NCBI GenBank assembly: GCA_012026715.1
Contig: VEPB01000264.1
Coordinates: forward strand, 1 to 13,666
Length of the DNA stretch: 13,666 nucleotides
Source: Methylococcaceae bacterium
GTDB lineage: Bacteria; Pseudomonadota; Gammaproteobacteria; Methylococcales; Methylococcaceae
Direction: 5' to 3'
Shown here: positions 1 to 6,892 of the stretch, one piece after another
Numbering within the stretch: position 1 is the stretch's first letter
Layout of the letters: every line of letters begins with the position of its first letter
Position numbers and translations under genes: made by a program
The notes under the pieces: model-generated
The model's input: the letters and a program-made list of their open reading frames with translations, nothing else
What the model was told of the DNA's origin: nothing
The model's database searches: none

Positions 1-167
1 AGGCCGCCCCCAGCCGCGAAAGCCCTTGCGCTCCTCGCATTCAGCAGGGGTTGGCAGAAGGGCGATCCGTCGCCCTCTGCCAACGCGCGGCATCCTTGCC
101 GCGCCCCTTCGGGCTGATCCTGCTGAAAGCTCCGGTGCTCAGCGCGGCTGCAGGGGGTTAAAGAGCC
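1..167 (-). ncRNA. Structured RNA-like repeat, copy 1 (partial; HEARO/omega-RNA-like?)
   Basis: Read on the minus strand, this is a diverged copy of the element at 291-527. Seen directly: a closing stem pairs 40-48 with 119-127 (9 bp). It encloses a 15-bp hairpin at 50-84 (one bulged base at 58, four-base loop 66-69) and a perfect 8-bp hairpin at 85-104 (loop 93-96). Conserved primary-sequence blocks shared with copy 2 are GGCTCTT (minus, 167-161), GAGCACCG (140-133), CAGCCCG plus AGGGG between the closing stem and the first hairpin, and GAGGAGCGCA (36-27). The stems carry compensatory changes relative to copy 2. The 3' domain would lie beyond base 1. The resemblance to IscB-associated HEARO/omega-RNA is from memory of size and layout, not a search. 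No IscB gene is visible. It could instead be a non-autonomous palindromic repeat. Confidence 0.5.
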
Positions 168-242
168 GGGGTCTGGCCGTCACCCCCGCAGGGATTGCCG
201 GGGTCCAGATCACAGGGATGTGTAGCCCTCGCTTTTCTGGCC

Positions 243-259
243 GCTGGATTCCGGCATTT
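243..259 (+). repeat. Dispersed repeat unit, GCTGGATTCCGGCATTT
   Basis: This 17-base block recurs exactly, in opposite orientation, at 9676-9692. It lies in the 123-base gap between the two structured elements. Blocks of the form GGATTCCGGCAT are familiar as dispersed intergenic repeats in many proteobacterial genomes; that link is from general knowledge. Confidence 0.5.
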
Positions 260-290
260 ACTCCCGGAAGACGAGACAGCGTTTTCTCTT

Positions 291-527
291 GGCTCTTGAT
301 CTTCAAACCCCGTTCAGTCGCGCCGAGCACCGCAGCTTTTGGCGGTAACAGCCCGGAGGGGAGCCGCAGGTATGCGGCTCGTTGCCTGTGGGGCAGGAGC
401 CCCTTCAGGCAACCCCCGCCAAAAGTGAGGAGCGCAGGATCAAGCGACTGTCGGGCCGCCTTTTCTTTGGTTCGTTTCTTTTGGCGGAGCAAAAGAAATG
501 AACTCGGCCGTGGGTCCGAGAACCCAC
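291..527 (+). ncRNA. Structured RNA-like repeat, copy 2 (complete; HEARO/omega-RNA-like?)
   Basis: A roughly 237-base element ending 81 bases before ald. Seen directly: closing stem CTTTTGGCGG (336-345) with CCGCCAAAAG (416-425); perfect 8-bp hairpin 361-380; hairpin 381-413 with 8 bp at the base and a 5-bp GGGGC/GCCCC tip (390-394 with 399-403); a 3' domain in which 454-458 pairs with 505-509 around a 14-bp hairpin (470-483 with 490-503, one G-T pair, loop 484-489); and a last 6-bp hairpin 510-515/522-527. GCTC at 292-295 can pair with GAGC at 325-328. Copy 1 shows the same order of parts with different stem sequences. The size and multi-helix layout would fit a stand-alone HEARO/omega-RNA; this is inference. 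The 470-503 hairpin belongs to a type of dispersed repeat I associate with gammaproteobacterial genomes. Confidence 0.5.
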
Positions 528-608
528 ATTCAAATAGCCATCGCGCAGCGATTCCGTCTTTGCTTTTGGGCAGGGATCTCGCATTTGCCAATTACAGGTG
601 ACAGACCC

Positions 609-1709
609 ATGAAAATCGGCATACCCAAAGAAGTGAAGGACAAGGAAAACCGCATCGCCCTGACGCCCCAGGGGGCGGCTGCCCTGACGGCGGCCGGACA
701 CGAGGTATGGGTGCAGGAAGGGGCCGGACTCGGGTCCGGATTTGCCGACGCCGATTATCAGGCGGCGGGAGCGCGCACCGGCGGATTGGACCGGGTGTGG
801 GACGCCGATCTGGTGGTCAAGGTGAAGGAACCCCTGGAGCAGGAATATCCCCTGCTGCGCAGTCAGCTGCTGTTCACTTATTTCCATCTGGCCGGCGCGC
901 CGCGTCCCCTCACCGAAGCCTTGCTGGAACGCGGCACCACGGCGGTGGCTTACGAGACCCTGGAGGACGAGGCCGGCCGCCTGCCGCTGCTGGCGCCCAT
1001 GAGCGCGGTGGCGGGCAACATGGCGGCCACGGTGGGTGCCTACTACCTCGCCAAGAGCCAGGGCGGACGCGGCGTGCAACTGGGCGAGGTGCTGGGCGAG
1101 CGGCACGGCAAGGTGCTGGTGATCGGCGACGGCGTGGTCGGCTATCACGCCGCCAAGAGCGCCTACGGCATGGGCGCGGAAGTGGCGGTGGCCGGCTTGA
1201 TCCCGGAGCGGGGCGAACAGCTTAAGCGGGAGATTTCGCCCAACCTGGACGTGTTCCGTTCGACGCCCGGGGCCATCGCCGAGCGCATCGTCGACGCCGA
1301 CCTGCTCATCGGCGCGGTGCTGCGTCACGGGGCCAAGGCCGAGTATGTGGTAACCGATGCGATGGTGCGCTCCATGCAGCCGGGCTCGGTGATCGTCGAT
1401 GTCAGCATCGACCAGGGCGGCTGCATCGAGACCTCCCGTCCCACCAGCCATTCCGATCCGGTTTATCTCTCCCACGGCGTGACCCATTACTGCGTCACGA
1501 ACATGCCGGGGGCTTATCCGCGTACTTCCACCCTGGCGCTCACCGCCGCCACCCTGCCTTACGTGCTATTGCTGGCGGAGCAGGGACTGGACGGGCTGCG
1601 GTCCAAACCGGGGCTAGCCAAGGCCGGCAATGTCCACGACGGCCATCTCACCTGCAAGCCGGTCGCCGACGTTTTCGGGCTGGAGCAGCGCTACCGGCCC
1701 TTTAGCTGA
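609..1709 (+). CDS. ald: Alanine dehydrogenase
   Basis: Interconverts L-alanine with pyruvate and ammonium using a nicotinamide cofactor in the cytoplasm; in some methanotrophs it assimilates ammonium. The 366-residue length matches the family (about 371). The N-terminal AlaDh/PNT domain carries Arg15, Lys73 (KVKEP) and His93 (FTYFHLA), equivalent to substrate and catalytic residues Arg15, Lys75 and His96 of the Mycobacterium enzyme. The Rossmann fold shows VIGDGVVG at 172-179, and SIDQGG supplies catalytic Asp269. NMPGAYPRTST near the C-terminus is typical. Odd: the second Rossmann strand ends in Ala196-Gly197, where the family normally has an aspartate that holds the NAD ribose, and GAG is GDG. 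Cofactor preference may therefore differ. The start is ATG 609, because AGGTGA lies at 596-601 and the family N-terminus MKIGIPKE begins there. Convergent with metR, 7 bases apart. Confidence 0.96.
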   Translation: MKIGIPKEVKDKENRIALTPQGAAALTAAGHEVWVQEGAGLGSGFADADYQAAGARTGGLDRVWDADLVVKVKEPLEQEYPLLRSQLLFTYFHLAGAPRPLTEALLERGTTAVAYETLEDEAGRLPLLAPMSAVAGNMAATVGAYYLAKSQGGRGVQLGEVLGERHGKVLVIGDGVVGYHAAKSAYGMGAEVAVAGLIPERGEQLKREISPNLDVFRSTPGAIAERIVDADLLIGAVLRHGAKAEYVVTDAMVRSMQPGSVIVDVSIDQGGCIETSRPTSHSDPVYLSHGVTHYCVTNMPGAYPRTSTLALTAATLPYVLLLAEQGLDGLRSKPGLAKAGNVHDGHLTCKPVADVFGLEQRYRPFS

Positions 1710-1716
1710 ATCCAGC

Positions 1717-2649
1717 TCATCCGGCCGGCACTGGCCGGAGTCCGGGCAGGTTGCGAAAGCTGGTGGTCCGGACGATATCCAGGAAATCCAGCATGAAGGC
1801 CGAGCCGGCGGCCGCTTCCGTGGTGCCCGCGTACAACTCCCCCCACAAACCCTGCTGGCCGATGGGCTTGGCCAGCACATAGTCCCGCTCCACGTAGCTC
1901 TGCACCGTCCAGTTGGGCAGCGCCGCGATGCCGCGCCGGCTCGCCACCAGTTGCAGGATCGCCACGGTCAGTTCGGCGTTGCGTCGCTTCGGTTCGATGC
2001 CGGCCGGCTTCAGCAGCTTGCGGACGATGTCCAGCATGTCTTCCGGCACCGGATAGCTGATCAGGGTTTCCTCGGCGAAGTCCCCCGGCTCCAGGCAGGG
2101 CCGGGAGGCCAGCGGATGCTGGCGCGACACCAGCCCGACGATCTCGAAGCGGAACAGGGGATGGACCGCGATTCCCCGGCGTGGCTGCGGTTCCGACACC
2201 ACCACCAGGTCGGCCCGGTTGTCACCCAGCAGATCCAGTGGGTCGGGGTGGAAGCCCGAAACCAGGTCCAGGTCGATTTCCGGCCAGTGCTCGCGGAACC
2301 GGTCCATGGCCGGCATCAGCCAGTCGAAGCAGGTGTGGCACTCCACCGCGATGCGTAGCTGGCCCGCGCTGCCCTGGGCGATCCGTGCGACGTCCCGTTC
2401 CCCTTCCCGCACCAGCTTCAGCACCGATTCCGCCAGGCTATGCAGGCGCTGCCCCGCGGGGGAGAGCCGCAGCGGGCGGCTCTTGCGCTCGAACAGGCTG
2501 GTGCCGTAGTGCGCCTCCAACTGCTTGATCTGGTGGGAGAGGGCCGACTGGGTCAGGTAGAGACGATTGGCTGCCGCGGAGACGGTGCCGGTCTCGGCCA
2601 GAACCAGCAGGGTTTGCAGATGGCGAAGCTCCAGTATGGATTGTGTCAT
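1717..2649 (-). CDS. metR: LysR-family regulator of methionine synthesis, MetR
   Basis: Transcription activator that, in enterics, responds to homocysteine and controls metE and other methionine genes. The 310 residues are the usual LysR length. The N-terminal winged helix-turn-helix (about residues 8-65) contains TQSALSHQIKQLE and LFERKSRPLRLSPAG, very close to the enteric MetR pattern. The effector domain has IAVECHTCFDWLMPA and ELTVAILQLVASRRGIAALP, again matching MetR (IAIECHSCIQWLTPA; MVAARMGIAALP) rather than CysB or generic LysR proteins. It is divergently transcribed from metE, as in enterics, which supports the identity. The start is the ATG at 2649, the only one in frame before the conserved LELRHLQTL; the ribosome-binding site is weak. 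The 3' end faces ald. Confidence 0.92.
   Translation of the reverse strand: MTQSILELRHLQTLLVLAETGTVSAAANRLYLTQSALSHQIKQLEAHYGTSLFERKSRPLRLSPAGQRLHSLAESVLKLVREGERDVARIAQGSAGQLRIAVECHTCFDWLMPAMDRFREHWPEIDLDLVSGFHPDPLDLLGDNRADLVVVSEPQPRRGIAVHPLFRFEIVGLVSRQHPLASRPCLEPGDFAEETLISYPVPEDMLDIVRKLLKPAGIEPKRRNAELTVAILQLVASRRGIAALPNWTVQSYVERDYVLAKPIGQQGLWGELYAGTTEAAAGSAFMLDFLDIVRTTSFRNLPGLRPVPAG
1720..1739. terminator. Possible bidirectional stem-loop between ald and metR
   Basis: TCCGGCC (1720-1726) and GGCCGGA (1733-1739) form a 7-bp GC stem with a six-base loop. It starts 11 bases after the ald stop and overlaps the last codons of metR. There is no T tract on either side, so intrinsic termination is uncertain. 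Confidence 0.3.
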
Positions 2650-2750
2650 GAATGAAATCGATGAATATCATTAAAATAATGAAATTGAATAATAATGCTC
2701 GTGGCTTGATGATGCCAGCCTCCATCATCCAAGCAACGGAGCACGATTTC
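2650..2750. promoter_or_regulatory. metR-metE divergent control region with overlapping palindromes
   Basis: The 101 bases between the two start codons are markedly AT-rich. ATGA-ATA-TCAT (2661-2671) and TCATTA-AAA-TAATGA (2668-2682) are overlapping perfect palindromes. TGAATATCATTAA (2662-2674) matches the enteric MetR half-site pattern TGAA-N5-TTCA with one mismatch. Placement just upstream of metR suggests autoregulation together with activation of metE. No -10/-35 pair was assigned. Confidence 0.5.
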
Positions 2751-5027
2751 ATGGCAGTGACACATTCCCTGGGATTTCCTCGCATCGGCGCCCGGCGCGA
2801 ACTCAAGGCCGCGCTGGAGAGCTATTGGGCCGGCACCGCGGAACTGGCCGAGTTGCAGCAGACCGGCCGGCGATTGCGCGAGCAGCACTGGCGCCTGCAG
2901 TGCGGACTGGACCTGGTGCCGGTGGGCGATTTCGCCTTTTACGACCAGATGCTCAACATGATCGCGCTGTTGGGGGCGGTGCCGGAGCGTTTCGGTTTGG
3001 GTGGCCAGGCCTTGACCCTGGAGCGCTATTTTCAGCTGGCTCGCGGCACCAGTACCCAGTCGGCACTGGCGCTCACCAAGTGGTTCGATACCAACTACCA
3101 CTACCTGGTGCCGGAGTTTCAGCGGGACACCCGGTTCGAGCCGGGAACGTCCTGGCTGTTCGAGGAGGTGGAAGAGGCCCTCGCCCTGCGCCTTAGGCCC
3201 AAGCCGGTGCTGATCGGGCCGTTGACGTTCTTATACCTGGGCAGGGCCCGGGAGACCGGTTTCGACCGGCTGGAACTGCTGCCGCGATTGCTGCCGGTCT
3301 ACCGGGATATTCTTCGGCGGCTGCAGGACCTGGGTGTGCAGTGGGTCCAGCTGGACGAGCCGGCGCTGGCGCTGGACCTGCCGTCGGCCTGGCTGGATGC
3401 CTATGGGTCAGCCTACGGCGCTCTGGCCGGTGCCGGCCCGAAGCTGCTTTTGGCCAGCTATTTCGGTTCGGTGGCGGATCGCGCCGCCCTGCTCAAGGCC
3501 TTGCCGGTGGCGGGGCTGCACCTCGATGCGGTACGGGCGCCGCGGCAGCTCGATGCCTTTCTGGCGGACTACCCCGATGACAAAGTCCTGTCGCTGGGGT
3601 TGATCGATGGCCGCAACGTGTGGCGCACCGACTTGCGCCAGGCTCTGGAGCGGGCCGCGGCGGCCCACGCGGTGCTGGGGGAACGGCTGTGGCTGGCGCC
3701 CAGTTGCTCGCTGCTGCACGTGCCCGTGGATTTGGAACCCGAAGCCGCGCTGGACCCCGCCGTCAAGGAATGGCTGGCGTTCGCGGTGCAGAAGCTGGAG
3801 GAGTTGGCCATCCTCGACAAGGGCCTGCGGTTGGGGAAAGGCGCCATCGCCGCCGAGTTGGAGGCCTCGGACCGGGCGGTTCGGCTGCGGGCGGAATCGC
3901 CCAGGATTCACGATCCGGCGGTGAAGGTGCGGCTGCAGGGACTGAAGGAAGCCGATTTCCGGCGCCAAGCGCCGTTCCCCGAGCGCGCCGCCCTGCAGCG
4001 GGAAAGGCTACGGCTGCCGTCGTTCCCCACCACCACCATCGGCTCCTTCCCCCAGACCCAGGAGATACGCCGAGCGCGCGCCGACCACCGAAAGGGAGAA
4101 ATAGGGCAGGAGGCTTACCGGGACGCCATGCGCCAGGCCATCCGCGAGGCCGTGCGAGTTCAGGAGGAATTGGGTCTGGACCTGCTGGTCCATGGCGAAG
4201 CCGAACGTAACGACATGGTGGAATACTTTGGCGAGCAACTGGCCGGGTTTGCCTTCACCGCAAACGGCTGGGTACAAAGCTATGGCTCCCGCTGCGTCAA
4301 GCCGCCCATCATCTACGGCGACGTGTCCAGGCCCGGCCCGATGACGGTGGAATGGATCGGCTACGCCCAGCGTCAAACCCGCAGGCCGGTGAAAGGCATG
4401 CTCACCGGCCCGGTCACGATTCTTCAGTGGTCGTTCGTGCGCGACGACCAGCCCCGCTCGGCGACCGCCTGGCAGATCGCCCTGGCGATCCGCGATGAGG
4501 TGGAAGACCTGGAGCGGGCCGGAGTGGCGGCCATCCAGATCGACGAGCCGGCGTTTCGCGAGGGCTTGCCGTTGCGGCGGGACGAATGGGGCGGTTATCT
4601 GGACTGGGCGGCGAAGGCCTTCCGGCTGGCCGCCGCCGGCGTCGGTGACGACACCCAGATTCACACCCACATGTGCTACTCGGAGTTCGGCGACATCCTG
4701 CCCGCCATCGCCGACCTGGACGCGGACGTCATCACCATCGAGACCAGCCGCGCCGGCATGGGGCTGCTGGATGCCTTCCGGGATTTCCGCTATCCCAACG
4801 CCATAGGCCCCGGCGTCTACGACATCCACTCGCCGCGGGTGCCCGCCACCGAGGCCATGGTGGGCCTGCTGGAACAGGCCGCCGCGGTGATTCCATCGGA
4901 ACGGCTGTGGGTCAATCCCGATTGCGGCCTGAAGACCCGCGGCTGGCCCGAAGTGGAGCAGTCCCTGGCCGGCATGGTCGCAGCCGCCAAGGCGATGCGG
5001 CAGCGCAATCCGGTTGCTACAGGCTGA
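2751..5027 (+). CDS. metE: Cobalamin-independent methionine synthase
   Basis: 5-Methyltetrahydropteroyltriglutamate-homocysteine methyltransferase; makes methionine in the cytoplasm without vitamin B12, using zinc. The protein is 758 residues (E. coli 753). The N-terminal half begins with SLGFPRIGARRELK, followed by ESYWAG and PVGDFAFYD. The linker into the catalytic barrel contains FPTTTIGSFPQT. Zinc ligands are all present: His640 and Cys642 (HTHMCYSEF), Glu664 (TIETSRAGM) and Cys725 (NPDCGLKTRGW), offset by one from E. coli. The start chosen is ATG 2751, because it aligns with the family N-terminus and ACGGAG lies 9 bases upstream. An in-frame ATG at 2652 would add 33 AT-rich codons that overlap the regulatory palindromes and is unlikely. 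Probably activated by the divergent MetR. No clear terminator follows. Confidence 0.97.
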   Translation: MAVTHSLGFPRIGARRELKAALESYWAGTAELAELQQTGRRLREQHWRLQCGLDLVPVGDFAFYDQMLNMIALLGAVPERFGLGGQALTLERYFQLARGTSTQSALALTKWFDTNYHYLVPEFQRDTRFEPGTSWLFEEVEEALALRLRPKPVLIGPLTFLYLGRARETGFDRLELLPRLLPVYRDILRRLQDLGVQWVQLDEPALALDLPSAWLDAYGSAYGALAGAGPKLLLASYFGSVADRAALLKALPVAGLHLDAVRAPRQLDAFLADYPDDKVLSLGLIDGRNVWRTDLRQALERAAAAHAVLGERLWLAPSCSLLHVPVDLEPEAALDPAVKEWLAFAVQKLEELAILDKGLRLGKGAIAAELEASDRAVRLRAESPRIHDPAVKVRLQGLKEADFRRQAPFPERAALQRERLRLPSFPTTTIGSFPQTQEIRRARADHRKGEIGQEAYRDAMRQAIREAVRVQEELGLDLLVHGEAERNDMVEYFGEQLAGFAFTANGWVQSYGSRCVKPPIIYGDVSRPGPMTVEWIGYAQRQTRRPVKGMLTGPVTILQWSFVRDDQPRSATAWQIALAIRDEVEDLERAGVAAIQIDEPAFREGLPLRRDEWGGYLDWAAKAFRLAAAGVGDDTQIHTHMCYSEFGDILPAIADLDADVITIETSRAGMGLLDAFRDFRYPNAIGPGVYDIHSPRVPATEAMVGLLEQAAAVIPSERLWVNPDCGLKTRGWPEVEQSLAGMVAAAKAMRQRNPVATG

Positions 5028-5041
5028 GCCGGCCGTAATGT

Positions 5042-5440
5042 TCAGAAACCTGCTGGCCTCGGCGGGCCGGGCGGTGCGATCGCCGATCGACTCCAGATCA
5101 GCGGCCATTCCACGCCAGGCGGGTGGAGCACCTGCGCGTCGATGTTGAAGACCGCCGCCAGCAGCGCCGGGGCCAGCACATCCCCGGGGCGCCGCAGGCC
5201 GCCCGCTTCCCTCCCTGTAGCACCGCGATGCGGTCGGCGTAGCGGGCGGCAAGGTTGAAGTCGTGCTGGACGACTGCCGCCGCCATTCCGGCTGCGGCCG
5301 CGAACTGGCGGGCGGTGGCCAGGGTGGCTTGCCGATGCTCGGGGTCCAGTTTGGCGGTGAGTTCGTCCAGAAGCAGATCGCGCGGGCGCGGCCAGTCCCG
5401 GATCCTGGCCGGAAACGAGGTTATCCGTGAGGCTATCTGC
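5042..5440 (-). pseudogene. Truncated, frameshifted heme/iron ABC transporter ATPase (HmuV/FecE-like) remnant
   Basis: Only the C-terminal third of an ABC ATPase survives. Translating the minus strand gives a Walker B-like RDLLLDELTAKLDPEHRQ (family LLLDEPTxxLD, so Pro is changed to Leu), then VVQHDFNLAARYADRIAVLQ with the H-loop histidine, as in HmuV-type importers. Within a CCCCGGGG tract at about 5182-5189 the frame changes, and a second frame continues with GDVLAPALLAAVFNIDAQVL, the expected HmuV C-terminus. The Walker A, Q-loop and signature motifs are missing: similarity ends near 5410-5440, where the next gene begins. Loss of the 5' two-thirds plus a one-base indel make it non-functional. 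The intact relative would act in uptake of heme, iron-siderophore or cobalamin; which one cannot be decided. Confidence 0.8.
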
Positions 5441-5801
5441 TGACCACGTCGATCCTATAGGCGTAGCACATATCGCCAATCTTCCTCGCATCGTCGACTG
5501 CCACAACTACCTTTTTGTTCAGCGCCAAGGCCATCTGTGCCTGGTATAGCATTCGGAAAGCCATCTCTTTGGAGGTGAAGGCGCTATTGCAGCCAAGATT
5601 AACCCAATTATCCGGACAGTCGGGAAAGTTGCTCGCCTGATTCACCGGAAGACTCAATTTAGCCATGCAGCTGCCCCCATCTTCACTCCCGCTGACGGAC
5701 ACGTTTCTGATTCTGGCGGTAAGCTCACCTTCTGCTCCATAAACCGATGAAAATACGGAAAGTAACAACAATGCAAATAGGAAAAATAATATATCTTTCA
5801 T
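5433..5801 (-). CDS. Small secreted four-cysteine protein of unknown function
   Basis: About 122 residues. It starts with a clear signal peptide: MKD, a hydrophobic run to about residue 17, then SSVYG-AEGE as a plausible signal peptidase I site near residue 22. The mature part has four cysteines (GGSC, FPDC, LGCN, DMCY), enough for two disulfides in the periplasm or outside. The motif KEMAFRMLYQAQMALALNKKVVV...C-YAYRIDV resembles small uncharacterised exported proteins of gammaproteobacteria that I know only as hypothetical. The start taken is ATG 5801, since it begins a normal signal peptide; a GTG two codons upstream (5807) is also possible. Its 3' end abuts the broken end of the ABC ATPase remnant. 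An 8-bp inverted repeat lies about 100 bases upstream. Confidence 0.72.
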   Translation of the reverse strand: MKDILFFLFALLLLSVFSSVYGAEGELTARIRNVSVSGSEDGGSCMAKLSLPVNQASNFPDCPDNWVNLGCNSAFTSKEMAFRMLYQAQMALALNKKVVVAVDDARKIGDMCYAYRIDVVSR

Positions 5802-5903
5802 GCTCACTAGGGCCCCTAAATGGGGAGATGATTAATACCTCTCCTCTGCATATCGCTATGCGAGGTCTGTGATCGTAGATTTCCATTTGATTGCTTCCGT
5901 TCG

Positions 5904-5926
5904 GGAGATTCTAAACTCGAATCTCC
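5904..5926. repeat. 8-bp inverted repeat upstream of the secreted-protein gene
   Basis: GGAGATTC (5904-5911) and GAATCTCC (5919-5926) form a perfect stem with a seven-base loop, about 100 bases upstream of the ATG at 5801. There is no T tract. It could be an operator or a 5' leader hairpin; no regulator can be named. Confidence 0.35.
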
Positions 5927-6781
5927 TCCCTTCGGTTTCCGGCTTGATACCATGTAAAAGATCAGCTGGAATACCTTGTCTGAATTAGAAAAACGTACAG
6001 GCTTGGTACTCCGGCTTTCCGTGCATGCGGACTTGCGATAATTTGTCCTTACCTTAGGTTGATTTGGCTGTATTCGGCATTCAGTTGACATCCCTTTGCG
6101 CACCGGAGCGCCGCGAAGGTCTGTAATTAGTAAAATGCAACTGACGGGCCATCTTTTTTTTGGCTCGTAAAAACAATTGGTTGTGCGGTTGCTCAGTCCT
6201 TCGAGACGTTGTCTGTAAGATTTTTCTGACAAGCCTGACACACAGACCTGACACGCGTGGCTAATTTGTCAAACCGGATATTTCCATGAGCCCGTCTCGA
6301 AAGAGGTCCTCTCTCCGACTCCGACGGCGGGACTGGTGCCACGGAGAACTGTGCAAGTCGAAAAAGGCCGGGGTGCGGGAAGAAGGCTGGCTGAGCTTCC
6401 GGGAGTGAGCAGCGTGGCGACGGCGGCGATGATTTGGTCGGAAGCGCCTTTGGGGAACAGGTGGTCGAGGTCGGAGTACAGTCAGGTTCCTCGATTGATT
6501 GCTGCAGCAGGTCGGCGGGGAATGGTTGAAGCTCTTGGCGGCGTTCCGCTGCGAGGCGATGCCGAAAATGCGTCTGGCCTCCCGGGGAAGTCCTTGGGAA
6601 GACAATCGGAGCAGATTGAGGCCGGAGTCGGCGCGTAAGCGAGGGGAATAGTCGGTAGTCGCTAGTTCATGCGGGATAAGCTGGGCGAAGCGTTATCGTT
6701 CGGCTACCCGTTTGAGTTGAACGCGGAATCGGATGCGCCCGGCCTGTCGAGGGCAATGCCGTTAAGTTAGGCCGCTGGATT

Positions 6782-6892
6782 CCCTCTCCCTGCGGGAGAG
6801 GGCTAGGGTGAGGGCCAGAAGCGCTTGATTTTCAAGGATACCTCCGAGCGCCCGAGGCCCTCATCCCCGCCCTTCTCCCGCGGGGAGAAGGG
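6782..6892. repeat. Paired dispersed hairpin repeat in inverted orientation
   Basis: CCCTCTCCC-TGC-GGGAGAGGG (6782-6802) is followed by GGGTGAGGGCC. Its mirror copy reads GGCCCTCATCCC (about 6857-6868) and then CCCTTCTCCC-GCG-GGGAGAAGGG (6870-6892). Each hairpin is perfect (9 and 10 bp), and the two units are inverted relative to each other around a 40-base spacer, so the whole can also fold as one long arm. This C/G-rich hairpin with a GGGTGAGGGC flank is a familiar dispersed intergenic repeat type in proteobacteria. It lies just beyond the 3' end of the glycoside hydrolase gene and could help terminate or stabilise that transcript. Confidence 0.75.

Noticed and set aside
139..601. Long open frames on both strands across the left repeats, including a basic FFCSAKRNEPKKRRP-like peptide
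   Set aside because: These are translations of hairpin repeats in GC-rich DNA; no domain and no ribosome-binding site.
498..608. In-frame upstream extension of ald by 37 codons
   Set aside because: It runs through the structured repeat; the family N-terminus and AGGTGA place the start at 609.
2652..2750. 33-codon N-terminal extension of metE
   Set aside because: AT-rich sequence overlapping the control palindromes; MetE homologues begin at the SLGFPRIG region, just after ATG 2751.
5816..6241. 141-codon open frame on the minus strand
   Set aside because: Ser/Arg/Lys-rich composition with no recognisable domain or usable ribosome-binding site.
6261..6638. Open frames on both strands
   Set aside because: Composition artefacts in GC-rich DNA; at most one short protein-like fragment, reported as a weak finding.
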